DNA of 64,000 nt, from positions 4,802,615 through 4,866,614 of the forward strand of contig CCMO02000001.1 of assembly GCA_000751295.2 (NCBI GenBank), given 5' to 3'. A program made the translations under genes and the position numbers. The stretch comes from a bacterium YEK0313. GTDB taxonomy: Bacteria > Pseudomonadota > Alphaproteobacteria > Rhizobiales > Phreatobacteraceae. Shown piece by piece: positions 51,919-61,035 of the stretch. The stretch's first letter is position 1, and every line of letters begins with the position of its first letter. Below the pieces are notes generated by a model. The model was not told where the DNA came from. It did not search any database and saw only the letters and a list, made by a program, of their open reading frames with translations.

Positions 51919-53169
51919 TCAGGCTCCGGACGTGGAACGAAGCCTGCCGGTCATCAGGCAGAGCAGCGCGGCAATGACGGCGCATCCGGCGAGCTGCCCG
52001 GCCCCGGCCGGCGTCCAGCCGACGACGTTCTTCAGCGAGCCCAGAATATAGCCCGCGAAGGCCGCGGGGATGTAGAGCGCGGCGACGAACAGGCCGGACG
52101 CCTGTGCGGCCTTCCGGCGCACCACGGACTTGATGATGCCGGCGGAGAGGTTCGCATAGACCATGCCGCTGATCGTGACGCCGAAGATGAAGGAGAGCAG
52201 CATGTGGAGCGGCAGCGAGCGGCTCAGTTCGGTGAACAGCAGCCCGCCCGACGCCGCCGCGACGAGGAGCGATGCCACCAGCAGCTTGCGGTAGTCGAAC
52301 CGGTCGCCGGACCAGCCGCCGATCAGCGAGAACAGCGCCCCGAAGCCATAGCAGCTGACGGCGAGCGCCGCCTCGCGCGGCGAGAAGCCGACGGCCTCGC
52401 GCAGATAGGTCGGATAGAGCCCGAGATAGCCGTAGATGCTGAGGCCCGCGAACACCGTCGCCGCGGCGAGCAGGACCGGGCGCGGCGCCCAGAGGCTCTC
52501 GGCGGCATCCTCCTCCCGGCCGGCGGCGGACAGGTCCTCCTCGGCACGCGCCTCGCTGAACCAGGGCCGCACGAAGAGCAGGGTCAGCAGCAGCACGGGA
52601 ATGCCGGCGAGGCCGAAGACGATGAACGGCATCTGCCAGTGCGTCGCGTTGAGGATGGCCGCGCCGATATTGGGCCCGACCACGGCCCCGATGCCGAAGG
52701 TGAAGTTCAGCGAGCTTGCCGCCATCGCCCGATGGTTGACGAAATAGGTCGTGCCGATGGCGAGGATCGCGGTGAGCTGCATCGCTTCGCCGAGCCCCGA
52801 GACGAAGCGGTAGACGAGCAGGTCGGCAAGACCGCTCGCATAGGCGGTCAGAAGGGTCGCGACCGAAAAGATGATCAGGCCGAGAATGGACACGCCGAGG
52901 CGCGACATCTTCTGAAGGAGATAGCCGGTCGGAATGCCGGCAAGGCCCATGCCGAGCGTGAAGATGGTGGAGGCGAGGCCGACCTGGGGAAGCGACAGGT
53001 CGAGCGCCCGGCGGACATCGGTGGCGAGGACCGAGAACAGCTGCCGGTCCATCGCGTTCACCACATAGGACAGGAGCAGCACGACGAACATGGCAAGCGC
53101 GACCTTGTCGCGGTTGCCGGCCGCGTCGGCGGATGCGGGCCGGGACTGGCTGGGGATCGACTGACTCAT
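51919..53169 (-). CDS. MFS transporter
   Basis: The 416-residue permease has twelve helices and MFS loops (MDRQLFSVLATDVRRALDLS; LLQKMSRLGVSILGLIIFSV; SGDRFDYRKLLVASLLVAAA). The ATG overlaps the asparaginase stop (ATGA at 53166-53169). It is the last gene of deacetylase-asparaginase-MFS and probably imports their substrate. The organic-anion branch of the MFS is likely from the pattern. Substrate unknown. Confidence 0.92.
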   Translation of the reverse strand: MSQSIPSQSRPASADAAGNRDKVALAMFVVLLLSYVVNAMDRQLFSVLATDVRRALDLSLPQVGLASTIFTLGMGLAGIPTGYLLQKMSRLGVSILGLIIFSVATLLTAYASGLADLLVYRFVSGLGEAMQLTAILAIGTTYFVNHRAMAASSLNFTFGIGAVVGPNIGAAILNATHWQMPFIVFGLAGIPVLLLTLLFVRPWFSEARAEEDLSAAGREEDAAESLWAPRPVLLAAATVFAGLSIYGYLGLYPTYLREAVGFSPREAALAVSCYGFGALFSLIGGWSGDRFDYRKLLVASLLVAAASGGLLFTELSRSLPLHMLLSFIFGVTISGMVYANLSAGIIKSVVRRKAAQASGLFVAALYIPAAFAGYILGSLKNVVGWTPAGAGQLAGCAVIAALLCLMTGRLRSTSGA

Positions 53170-54281
53170 GGCAACGATGCCTTTCCGCGCGGGACTGCGC
53201 CGGACGCACCCGACCGAGGGGTTGCGGCGTGGACTTGGGAGGATGGTGAGAAATGGTGTGGCGACGCGGCGGAACCGGCATCGCCGCCGGTGGCGCCCGA
53301 TCGTTCGGCAAAGGCGCGGGCAAGCTCCGCCCCTGCCAGTCCCTGCATCGCCAGGAGCTGCAGCAGCAGCCGCGCCTTGAGGCCGCCGATCAGGCCGCCG
53401 GGCATGACACCGCGGCCGATCAGGTCGATCTCGGACCCCGCAAAGCCGTAGGTCCTGGTGAAGACCGGACCACGGCCGGTGCGGCTTGCGAGCACGACGG
53501 GCATGGCCGCGGCGAGCCTGCCGATCGCCGGCGCGAGATGGTCCGGCACGTGGCCGGCGCCCATCGCCTCGATGACCGCGCCGCGATAGCCGAGCCCGGC
53601 GAGCGCCGCGATCAGCCTGTCGTCGTCGCCAAGTCCGACCTTGACGAGCGCGACCGGCGCGACCGGCACGTCGGCGGGCAGAGCCAGAGCCGGCCGCCGC
53701 GCCACGCGCGACAGGATCAGGACCTCGCCTTCCGCGACACGGCCGAGCGGACCGGCCACCGGCGAGGCGAAGGCGTCGGGCAGCGCGGTATCGGCCTTGG
53801 CGACATAGCGCGCGGCATGAACGCCGTCGTTCAGCACGACCATCGTGCCGAGGCCGCTCATCGCCGGAGAGGCCGCCACCGTGACGGCGGCGACGAGATT
53901 GGCCGGACCGTCGGCGCCCGGCGCCGCGGCGCCGCGCATCGCGCCGGTCACCACGACCGGCCTGTCGGAGCCGACCAGCTGGTCGAGGACGAAGGCGCTC
54001 TCCTCGATCGTGTCGGTGCCCTGCACGACCACGGCGCCGGCGCAGTCCCCGGCAAGGCGGGTGTCGACGAGCGCGGCGAGCGCGCGGAGGTCGTCGAGCG
54101 TCAGCGACGCGCCGGGCTTGGTGGAAAAGGTGACGACGTCCAGCTCGGCGATCGTGCCCAGCGCGCCGATCTCGCGCACCAGATCGCTGCCGCTGAGCGA
54201 GGGCGCAATGCCGCCACCCGCCGCACCGGTCATGGTGATCGTGCCGCCGGTCGACACCAGGAGAATGCGCGGCAGCCTCAC
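53166..54281 (-). CDS. L-asparaginase-family amidohydrolase
   Basis: The 371-residue enzyme has both catalytic Thr motifs: LLVSTGGTITMTG (first Thr) and VVVQGTDTIEESAF (second Thr with Asp). It also has the conserved VVLNDGVHAARYVAKADTAL. No signal peptide, so cytoplasmic. The GTG start at 54281 overlaps the deacetylase stop and is decided by that overlap. It could act on asparagine, but in an operon with a PuuE-like deacetylase and MFS carrier a different amide substrate is possible. The last 40 residues are poorly conserved. Confidence 0.92.
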   Translation of the reverse strand: MRLPRILLVSTGGTITMTGAAGGGIAPSLSGSDLVREIGALGTIAELDVVTFSTKPGASLTLDDLRALAALVDTRLAGDCAGAVVVQGTDTIEESAFVLDQLVGSDRPVVVTGAMRGAAAPGADGPANLVAAVTVAASPAMSGLGTMVVLNDGVHAARYVAKADTALPDAFASPVAGPLGRVAEGEVLILSRVARRPALALPADVPVAPVALVKVGLGDDDRLIAALAGLGYRGAVIEAMGAGHVPDHLAPAIGRLAAAMPVVLASRTGRGPVFTRTYGFAGSEIDLIGRGVMPGGLIGGLKARLLLQLLAMQGLAGAELARAFAERSGATGGDAGSAASPHHFSPSSQVHAATPRSGASGAVPRGKASLP

Positions 54282-55174
54282 GATCCGGCATCCTGCTGGC
54301 TGCGGAAGATGTCGAGGATCTCCGCGCCGGTGCACATGAGCACGTCGTCATGGGCGAGGATGTGGTCGTAGAGCGCCTCGAGATAGCGGATGCGGTGCGG
54401 CACGCCGGTCAGATAGGGATGGATACTGATCGCCATCACGCGCGGGACGGTCGCGCCCTCCTGGTAGAGGCGGTCGAACTGGTCGCGGCCGCGGGTGAAG
54501 ATTGCGTCCGAGGGCTGCTGCTGAACGGCCGAGAGCACGACGTCGTTGATCTCGACCGTATAGGGCACGGAGACGATCTCGCCGGCGCGGGTCCGGATCG
54601 CCACCGGCTGATCGTCCAGGACCCAGTCGGCGACATATTCGATGCCGGCCTCGGCCAGCAGGTCGATGGTTTCGTCGGTCTCGGTCAGGCCCGGGCTTTC
54701 CCAGCCGCGAACCGGCTTGCCCGTGAAGGCGCCGATCGCATCGATGGTCTGGCGGATCGCCGCGGCCTGATCGGCCACGCGGTGCATCGGGCCCTGCACG
54801 AAGCCGTGGCCGATGAAGTCCCAATCCGCCGCGCGGGCCGCTTCGCAGGCGGCCGGATAGGCCGCGATCGCCGAACCGTTGACCGCGAAGGAGGCCTTCA
54901 GGCCGCGCGCAGCGAGCACGTCGACGAAACGCCAGAAGCCGACGCGCATGCCGTATTCGTGCCAGGCCCAGTTCGGAACGTCGGGCAGCAGCGGCTGCCC
55001 CATCGGCGGCGACAGGACTGCCCGGGGCATCGCCCCGGTCGGCTCCCAGTTCTCGACATTGACGATGGTCCAGACTGCAACCCGCGCCTTGCCCGGCAGC
55101 TTGAAACGGCGCCCGACGATCGGGTCGTAGGGAATGCGGTCCCGGACGGTCAGCCCGGGGCGTTCATTGCTCAT
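54278..55174 (-). CDS. Polysaccharide deacetylase-family protein (PuuE-like)
   Basis: The 298-residue NodB-fold protein starts MSNERPGLTVRDRIPYDPIV. It has AVWTIVNVENWEPTGAMPRA, DFIGHGFVQGPMHRV (with His residues of the metal site), GWESPGLTETDETIDLLAEA and MAISIHPYLTGVPHRIRYLE. The NVEW/GHG pattern is that of allantoinase-like (PuuE) deacetylases rather than chitin-type enzymes. They act on cyclic amides or N-acetyl groups. It heads the three-gene operon; the ATG at 55174 is chosen. Confidence 0.9.
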   Translation of the reverse strand: MSNERPGLTVRDRIPYDPIVGRRFKLPGKARVAVWTIVNVENWEPTGAMPRAVLSPPMGQPLLPDVPNWAWHEYGMRVGFWRFVDVLAARGLKASFAVNGSAIAAYPAACEAARAADWDFIGHGFVQGPMHRVADQAAAIRQTIDAIGAFTGKPVRGWESPGLTETDETIDLLAEAGIEYVADWVLDDQPVAIRTRAGEIVSVPYTVEINDVVLSAVQQQPSDAIFTRGRDQFDRLYQEGATVPRVMAISIHPYLTGVPHRIRYLEALYDHILAHDDVLMCTGAEILDIFRSQQDAGS

Positions 55175-55201
55175 GATGGAGGGCCTGTCCTTCGCTCGAA
55201 G

Positions 55202-55216
55202 TTCCAATAAGTGGAA
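55202..55216. promoter_or_regulatory. Operator-like site 1
   Basis: TTCCAATAAGTGGAA, five perfectly paired outer bases; 28 bases before the deacetylase start. Confidence 0.6.
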
Positions 55217-55279
55217 TCCGGAAACGATAGGAACCGGCAGCAGGGATCGTCAAAATTTATCGCAATTTGTGGAGCAGAA

Positions 55280-55294
55280 TTTCACTATGTGGAA
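55280..55294. promoter_or_regulatory. Operator-like site 2
   Basis: TTTCACTATGTGGAA, a 6-3-6 palindrome with one mismatch; in the middle of the region. Confidence 0.6.
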
Positions 55295-55393
55295 TATTGT
55301 CTGAAACATGACACGTGGATCGTATTGAGAAAGCCATATTCCAAAGATTTTTGGCCCCTGGAGCGGTCATTGCTATCGTTGACACTGCTATAA

Positions 55394-55408
55394 TTCCATA
55401 TAGTAGAA
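55394..55408. promoter_or_regulatory. Operator-like site 3
   Basis: TTCCATATAGTAGAA, one mismatch in the outer five; 57 bases before the IclR GTG. Confidence 0.5.
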
Positions 55409-55464
55409 CTTCTCGGCGCGCCGTGAATGTGGCTTCGGCGCGATGGGGATCGAAGGGGCGCACC

Positions 55465-56223
55465 GTGACATCCATCTCGGGCACGCAGACCATTTCGCGC
55501 GCCGTCGGCGCCTTGCGCTTGGTCGCCGCGCGGCACGGCAAGGCGGTCCGCCTCGCCGACATTGCCGAGGCCCTCGCCCTGCCCCGCCCGACCGTCCACA
55601 GGCTGCTGCAGGCGCTGGTCGAAGAAGGCCTGCTCGCCCGCGACCGCAGCTCGCGCCGCTATGTGCTCGGCAGCTTTTCGCTCGAGCTCGGCCTCGTCTC
55701 GGCCCGGTCCCTGACCATGCACCAGCAATGCCGCCCGGCGCTCCAGCAACTCGCCGAGCGGACCGGCGACACATCCTTCCTGTTCGTGCGCAGCGCCAAT
55801 GACAGCGTCTGCATCGATCGCGTCCAGGGCACCTTTCCGATCCAGACGCCGTCGGTTCCGCTCGGCGCCCGGCATCCCCTCGGCATCACCGCCGGCGGCC
55901 TCGCCCTGTTCGCCGCGCTCGATGACGCCGACGCCGAGCAGGTGCTCGCCGACATCGACCCGCTGCTCCATGCCTATGGCCGGATGACCGGCGACGAGCT
56001 CCTGCGGCTGCGGCGCCTTGCCCGAACGACCGGCCATGCGCTTATCGGCAACCGCGCAGTGCCCGGGGTCACCGGCGTCGGCCTGCCGATCTTCGCCCCG
56101 ACGGGCAGCGCCGTCGCCGCGGTCGCCGTCGCCTCGACCAGCGAGCGCATGACGGCGGCGCGTGTCTCCGAAATCCTGCCCGACCTGCGGGCGGCAGCCG
56201 AAGCCATCACCCGCCTCGCCTGA
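55465..56223 (+). CDS. IclR-family transcriptional regulator
   Basis: The 252-residue regulator has the N-terminal winged HTH (GALRLVAARHGKAVRLADIA; EALALPRPTVHRLLQALVEE) and the C-terminal IclR effector domain (LGITAGGLALFAALDDADAE; PIFAPTGSAVAAVAVASTSE). The GTG at 55465, preceded by GAAGGGG, is chosen because it gives the usual family length; the frame is open to 55315. It is divergent from the deacetylase operon and probably controls it and itself via the three operators. Confidence 0.92.
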   Translation: MTSISGTQTISRAVGALRLVAARHGKAVRLADIAEALALPRPTVHRLLQALVEEGLLARDRSSRRYVLGSFSLELGLVSARSLTMHQQCRPALQQLAERTGDTSFLFVRSANDSVCIDRVQGTFPIQTPSVPLGARHPLGITAGGLALFAALDDADAEQVLADIDPLLHAYGRMTGDELLRLRRLARTTGHALIGNRAVPGVTGVGLPIFAPTGSAVAAVAVASTSERMTAARVSEILPDLRAAAEAITRLA

Positions 56224-56232
56224 CGGGCGCGG

Positions 56233-57252
56233 TCAGGCCGCGCGGCAGGACGCCATGTCGAAAGGGACGAGCGCCTCGGCGAACTGGCGGGCGGCGGCGG
56301 TCCAGGACCGCTCTTCCGCGACGGCCCGGCAGCGCGCCCGGTCGAGCGTCAGCGCGGTGGCGATCGCCTTGGCCAGATCCTCGTCGAGGCAGGCGATCGT
56401 CGGATCGGCCACCACGTCGATCGGCCCGGGCACCGGAAAGGCCGCGACCGGCACGCCGCTCGCGAGCGCCTCCTGCATGACGTTGCCATAGGTGTCGGTG
56501 CGGCTCGTGAACACGAAGACGTCCGCGCCGGCATAGATCTCGGCCAGCGCCTCGCCGGTGCGCGCGCCAAGGAACACCGCGTCGGGAAAATGCCTTTCGA
56601 GCTCGGCGCGCTGCGGTCCGTCGCCGACCACCAGCTTGGTGCCGGCCACGTCGAGGCCGAGAAAGGCCTCGAGGTTCTTCTCGACCGCCAGGCGGCCGAC
56701 GCTCAGCATGATCGGCCGTGGCCAGTCGAGCCGCTGGCCCGGCCGCGGCCGGAACAGCTGCGTGTCGACGCCGCGCGCCCAGAGCGTCAGATTGGCGAAC
56801 CCCCAGCGCTCGAGCTCCCGGCGCATGGTTTCGGTCGGCACCATGGTGCGCTGCGCCGCGCCGTGGAAATGCCTGAGCCAGGCATAGGTCCAGGCTTCCG
56901 GGATCGGCGCCCGGGCTCTGACATAGTCCGGATAGCGGGTGTGATAGCTGGTGGTGAAAGGCAGCCGGCGCGTCAGGCACCAGCGTCGCACCGCGTGCCC
57001 GATCGGGCCTTCGGTGGCGATGTGGACGGCATGGGGCGCGATCGCGTCGAGCCGCCGGGCGACGGCCGATCCGGCCATGATCGCCAGCCGGATGTCCGGA
57101 TAGGTCGGCAGCGGCAGGCTTGGCAGGCCTTCGGCCGTGACGAAATGGGCGGCGATGCCGAACTGCGGCAAGGCGGCCGCGGTTTCTTGGAGCGAGCGCA
57201 CCACGCCGTTGATCTGAGGCGACCAGGCGTCGGTTGCGACCGCGAGGCGCAT
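56233..57252 (-). CDS. Glycosyltransferase family 4 protein
   Basis: The 339-residue GT-B enzyme has MRLAVATDAWSPQINGVVRS, the acceptor region RRLPFTTSYHTRYPDYV, the donor-domain motif IMLSVGRLAVEKNLEAFLGL and the EX7E-like FVFTSRTDTYGNVMQEALAS. This matches the GT4 subgroup that includes alpha-mannosyl and digalactosyl transferases. The ATG overlaps the stop of the LpxH-like gene (TGATG). Together they form a conserved alphaproteobacterial pair of uncertain function in lipid glycosylation. Confidence 0.92.
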   Translation of the reverse strand: MRLAVATDAWSPQINGVVRSLQETAAALPQFGIAAHFVTAEGLPSLPLPTYPDIRLAIMAGSAVARRLDAIAPHAVHIATEGPIGHAVRRWCLTRRLPFTTSYHTRYPDYVRARAPIPEAWTYAWLRHFHGAAQRTMVPTETMRRELERWGFANLTLWARGVDTQLFRPRPGQRLDWPRPIMLSVGRLAVEKNLEAFLGLDVAGTKLVVGDGPQRAELERHFPDAVFLGARTGEALAEIYAGADVFVFTSRTDTYGNVMQEALASGVPVAAFPVPGPIDVVADPTIACLDEDLAKAIATALTLDRARCRAVAEERSWTAAARQFAEALVPFDMASCRAA

Positions 57253-58079
57253 CAGGCGGCAACCTTCCGGCCGCCGGGCAGCGGCAGGGGCAGATCGGCT
57301 TCGGCCTCGGCGGCGGCGGCCGGCGCCGCCGTCTCCGGCAGGATCTCGGTCCAGCGGACGATCTCGAACCGGCCCTCATAGGTCTCGACGAGCGCCGAGC
57401 AGCTCTCCACCCAGTCGCCGCAGTTCATGTAGCGGATGCCGTGCTGGTCGTGGATGGCGGCGTGATGGATATGGCCGCAGATGACGCCGTCGACCTTCTG
57501 CCGGCGCGCCTCGCTGGCGAGCGCCTCTTCGAAGGCGCCGATGAAATTGACCGCCTTCTTCACCTTCAGCTTGGCCCAGGCCGACAGCGACCAGTAGGTC
57601 AGCCCCAGCTTGCGCCGGACGAGGTTGAACCAGCGGTTGAGATAGATCGCCGCGTCATAGGCCCAGTCGCCGAGATGGGCGAGCCAGCGGGCATGCATGA
57701 CCACCACGTCGAAGGCGTCGCCATGCACCACCAGGAAGCGCTTGCCGTCGGCCGAGGTGTAGATCGCCTCGTCCATCACCTCGATCCCGCCGAAATGGGT
57801 GCCGAAATAGTCGCGCAGGAATTCGTCGTGGTTGCCGGGCAGATAGATGATCTGCGACCCCTTGCGCACCTTGCGCAGCAGCTTCTGCACCACGTCGTTG
57901 TGCGATTGTGGCCAGTGCCAGCCGCGCTTGAGCTGCCAGCCGTCGATGATGTCGCCGACGAGATAGATCACATCGGCGTCATTGTAGCGCAGAAAGTCGA
58001 TGAGCAGCTTGGTCTGCGACCCGCGCGCGCCAAGATGCACGTCGGAAATGAACATTGCCCGGTAGCGCTTCTCCGCCAT
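57252..58079 (-). CDS. LpxH-like UDP-2,3-diacylglucosamine diphosphatase-family metallophosphatase
   Basis: The 275-residue protein has calcineurin motifs RAMFISDVHLGARGS (DxH), IYLVGDIIDGW (GDxxD), IYLPGNHDEFL (GNHD) and DGVICGHIHHAAIH (GHxH). It resembles LpxH but is about 30 residues longer, with an Ala/Pro-rich C-terminal tail. In alphaproteobacteria LpxI is the usual lipid A diphosphatase, so this may act on another lipid. It overlaps the glycosyltransferase start. Confidence 0.88.
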   Translation of the reverse strand: MAEKRYRAMFISDVHLGARGSQTKLLIDFLRYNDADVIYLVGDIIDGWQLKRGWHWPQSHNDVVQKLLRKVRKGSQIIYLPGNHDEFLRDYFGTHFGGIEVMDEAIYTSADGKRFLVVHGDAFDVVVMHARWLAHLGDWAYDAAIYLNRWFNLVRRKLGLTYWSLSAWAKLKVKKAVNFIGAFEEALASEARRQKVDGVICGHIHHAAIHDQHGIRYMNCGDWVESCSALVETYEGRFEIVRWTEILPETAAPAAAAEAEADLPLPLPGGRKVAA

Positions 58080-58285
58080 GACCTGGATCCCGCTGCAAAA
58101 GCCGTGACCGCCAGGAAGCAGATTCCGTTACAGCTTTTGTGACAGCCGCCCAGCATCGATGGTTCCACGCGGCGCCAAATAGCGGTTCGCTGCTGTCGCA
58201 AGACTGTCGCATGGGCTTGCTAGGCGCTCGGCGGGTCGTCGTTTTCGCCTCGAACTCTTGAGTCGACGACCCCGCCATCCCGCAC

Positions 58286-58311
58286 GATCGCCTGAAGATC
58301 TTCGGGCGATC
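58286..58311. repeat. Hairpin in the pmtA leader
   Basis: GATCGCC pairs with GGCGATC around an inner self-complementary GAAGATCTTC. It lies 37 bases before the pmtA start. The 269-base gap 58080-58348 has no gene. Confidence 0.45.
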
Positions 58312-58348
58312 ACGTCCTCTCGAACCGTCCAGACCCAAGGAGCCCGAC

Positions 58349-59029
58349 ATGGCAGGAGATCTCGATCGCGAAACGATGGAGAAAGCCTATGCCCGCTGGG
58401 CGCCGATCTACGACGCCGTCTGCGGCCCGGTCTTCGAGCAGGGCCGCCGGGCGGCCGCCCAGGCCGCGCGGCGCGTCGGCGGCCGGATCCTGGAGGTCGG
58501 CGTCGGCACCGGCCTGTCCTTCTCCGATTACGACGCCACCACCGAGATCACCGGCATCGACCTGTCCGAACCGATGGTCGCCAAGGCGCGCGAGCGGATG
58601 ACGAGCGGCGCCTTTCCCCATGTGAAGGACGTCCGGGTCATGGACGCCCATGACCTCGCCTTTCCCGACGAGAGCTTCGACTGCGTCGTCGCCCAATTCG
58701 TGATCACCCTGGTCGAGCGCCCGGAGCGGGTCCTGGACGAATGTGCCCGCGTCGCCCGGCCGGGCGCCGAGATCATCCTCGTCAACCATCTCTACTCCGA
58801 ACGGGGCCTTGCCGCCGCCATCGAGCGCTGGTTCTCCAAACATGCCCACACATTCGGCCTGCGACCGGAATTTCCCTTCGCACGCCTCCAGGCCTGGGCG
58901 GCCAACCACGGTGGCGCCGCGGTGATCGAGCGCCGCCGCGTCGGGCCGCTCGGCGTCTATTCGCTCGTCCGCTTCCGCAAGCACGCCGCCGGAATGGCGC
59001 ACGATCAGCGCCGGCTGGCGGCCGGCTGA
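58349..59029 (+). CDS. pmtA: Phosphatidylethanolamine N-methyltransferase, Rhodobacter type
   Basis: The 226-residue SAM methyltransferase has motif I ILEVGVGTGLSFSDY, motif II VMDAHDLAFPDESFDCVVAQ, and the UbiE-like N-terminus EKAYARWAPIYDAVCGPVFE. This matches PmtA enzymes that methylate phosphatidylethanolamine stepwise to phosphatidylcholine. The ATG at 58349 follows AAGGAG. Phosphatidylcholine synthesis is typical of Hyphomicrobiales. A UbiE-like quinone methyltransferase is the main alternative. Confidence 0.82.
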   Translation: MAGDLDRETMEKAYARWAPIYDAVCGPVFEQGRRAAAQAARRVGGRILEVGVGTGLSFSDYDATTEITGIDLSEPMVAKARERMTSGAFPHVKDVRVMDAHDLAFPDESFDCVVAQFVITLVERPERVLDECARVARPGAEIILVNHLYSERGLAAAIERWFSKHAHTFGLRPEFPFARLQAWAANHGGAAVIERRRVGPLGVYSLVRFRKHAAGMAHDQRRLAAG

Positions 59030-59190
59030 GCGCTGCGGCGCTCGCGGGGCGTCGCGCCCCGTGTAACGGAACGTTGCCGGAAGGCAACGCCGCCGAGGTT
59101 CCGGCACGTCCGGGCGACGCACCGCATTGATCGGACCGGCAGTTCCGACCATAGGGGACGTTTCTGTTCGTCCCGTCGGAGGCCCCATCC

Positions 59191-61035
59191 ATGCGTCGAA
59201 CGTTCCAGGCTGCCCATGCCAAAGGCGCGGGCGAACGCGCCAAGGCCACGGACGCGCTCGGCGCCTTGCCGCAATGGGATCTGAGCGCGCTCTATCCGGC
59301 CATGGACGCGCCGGCGGTGCGCCGCGACCTCGACAAGGCCGAGCGCGAAGCCATCGCCTTCGAGACCGCCTTCAAGGGCCGCCTGGCGGCCATCGCCGCG
59401 GATGCCGGCGCCGAGACCGAGCTTGCCGACGCGGTCGTCCGCTACGAGGCGCTCGAGGACCTGCTCGGCCGCCTCGCTTCCTTCGCCGGCCTCGTCTATG
59501 CCGGCGACACGACCGATCCGATCCGATCCAAGTTCTACGGCGACATCCAGGAAAAGATCACCGCGATCTCGTCGCATCTCCTGTTCTTCACCCTGGAACT
59601 GAACCGCATCGAGGATGCCCATATCGAGCGGGCCATGTCCGGCGCGCGGCTCGGCCACTACCGACCCTGGCTGGAGGATCTCCGGCGCGACAAGCCGTTC
59701 CAGCTCGAGGACCGCATCGAGCAGCTGTTCCACGAAAAGAACATGACCGGCCGGGCGGCCTGGAACCGGCTGTTCGACGAGACCATCGCCAATCTGCGCT
59801 TCACCGTCGATGGCGAGAACCTGACGCTGGAACCCACCCTCAACCTGCTGCAGGACCCGGTCGAGGAGCGTCGCAAGGCGGCCTCCGACGCGCTCGCCGC
59901 CACCTTCAGGGACAATCTGCGCACCTTCACGCTGATCACCAACACCCTCGCCAAGGACAAGGAGATCGTCGACCGCTGGCGCGGCTTCGAGGATGTCGCG
60001 GATTCCCGCCACCTGAGCAACCGGGTCGAGCGCGAGGTGGTCGACGCCCTGGTCGACGCGGTGCGCGCCGCCTATCCGAAGCTCTCGCACCGCTACTACA
60101 AGCTGAAGGCGCGCTGGTTCGGCCGCGACACGCTGAACCATTGGGACCGCAACGCACCGCTGCCCAAGGTCGAGACCCGCACCATTCCCTGGACCGAGGC
60201 GCGCGACACGGTGCTCTCGGCCTATGCCGGCTTCTCGCCCGACATGGCCGCCATCGCGCGGCGCTTCTTCGACGAGAACTGGATCGACGCGCCGGTGCGG
60301 CCCGGCAAGGCGCCGGGCGCCTTCGCCCACCCGACCGTGCCGTCCTCGCATCCCTATGTGCTGCTCAACTACCAGGGCAAGCCGCGCGACGTGATGACCC
60401 TCGCCCACGAGCTCGGCCACGGCGTGCACCAGGTGCTGGCCGCGCCGAACGGGCCGCTGATGGCTCCGACGCCGCTGACCCTCGCCGAGACGGCCTCGGT
60501 CTTCGGCGAGATGCTGACCTTCAAGGCGGTCCTGGAGGCCACCACCGACCGCGTGCAGAAGAAGGCCCTGCTCGCCTCGAAGGTCGAGGACATGATCAAT
60601 ACGGTGGTCCGCCAGATCGCCTTCTATTCCTACGAGCGCAAGGTGCACATGGCCCGCCGCGAGGGCGAGCTGACCGCCGACCAGATCTGCGAGGCCTGGA
60701 TGAGCGTGCAGGCCGAAAGCCTCGGGCCGGCCATCGCGCTGAAGCCGGGATACGAGACCTTCTGGGCCTATATCCCGCACTTCATCCACTCGCCCTTCTA
60801 CGTCTACGCCTATGCCTTCGGCGACTGCCTGGTGAACTCGCTCTATGCCGTCTACGAGACAGCGGACAAGGGCTTTGCCGAGCGCTACCTCGCCATGCTG
60901 GCCGCCGGCGGCACCAAGCACCATTCCGAGGTGCTCGCCCCGTTCGGGCTCGATGCGCGCGAGCCCGCCTTCTGGCAAGGTGGCCTCAGCGTCATCGAGC
61001 GGATGATCGCCGAGCTGGAGGCCATGGAGGGCTGA
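59191..61035 (+). CDS. M3-family oligoendopeptidase (PepF-like)
   Basis: The 614-residue zinc peptidase has the HExxH motif in MTLAHELGHGVHQVLAAPNG and the downstream Glu in LAETASVFGEMLTF. The C-terminal fold includes FIHSPFYVYAYAFGDCLVNS. M3B oligoendopeptidases cut short peptides in the cytoplasm. The ATG at 59191 gives a complete N-terminal domain. The stop overlaps the next start (TGATG). Confidence 0.95.
   Translation: MRRTFQAAHAKGAGERAKATDALGALPQWDLSALYPAMDAPAVRRDLDKAEREAIAFETAFKGRLAAIAADAGAETELADAVVRYEALEDLLGRLASFAGLVYAGDTTDPIRSKFYGDIQEKITAISSHLLFFTLELNRIEDAHIERAMSGARLGHYRPWLEDLRRDKPFQLEDRIEQLFHEKNMTGRAAWNRLFDETIANLRFTVDGENLTLEPTLNLLQDPVEERRKAASDALAATFRDNLRTFTLITNTLAKDKEIVDRWRGFEDVADSRHLSNRVEREVVDALVDAVRAAYPKLSHRYYKLKARWFGRDTLNHWDRNAPLPKVETRTIPWTEARDTVLSAYAGFSPDMAAIARRFFDENWIDAPVRPGKAPGAFAHPTVPSSHPYVLLNYQGKPRDVMTLAHELGHGVHQVLAAPNGPLMAPTPLTLAETASVFGEMLTFKAVLEATTDRVQKKALLASKVEDMINTVVRQIAFYSYERKVHMARREGELTADQICEAWMSVQAESLGPAIALKPGYETFWAYIPHFIHSPFYVYAYAFGDCLVNSLYAVYETADKGFAERYLAMLAAGGTKHHSEVLAPFGLDAREPAFWQGGLSVIERMIAELEAMEG

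Larger units (their letters stand above)
55175..55464. promoter_or_regulatory. Divergent promoter region with three IclR-type operators
   Basis: The 290-base region between the deacetylase operon and the IclR gene has three sites fitting TTCCAC-N3-GTGGAA (listed separately). It is richer in A/T than the flanks. No gene is seen. Confidence 0.65.

Noticed and set aside
51695..52051. 118-residue frame in the receptor/MFS gap
   Set aside because: No motif, overlaps the end of the MFS gene antisense, weak ribosome site.
59127..61034. Long plus-strand frame alternative to the M3 peptidase
   Set aside because: Only its last 143 residues (from 61035) are a real gene; the rest is out of frame with the peptidase.
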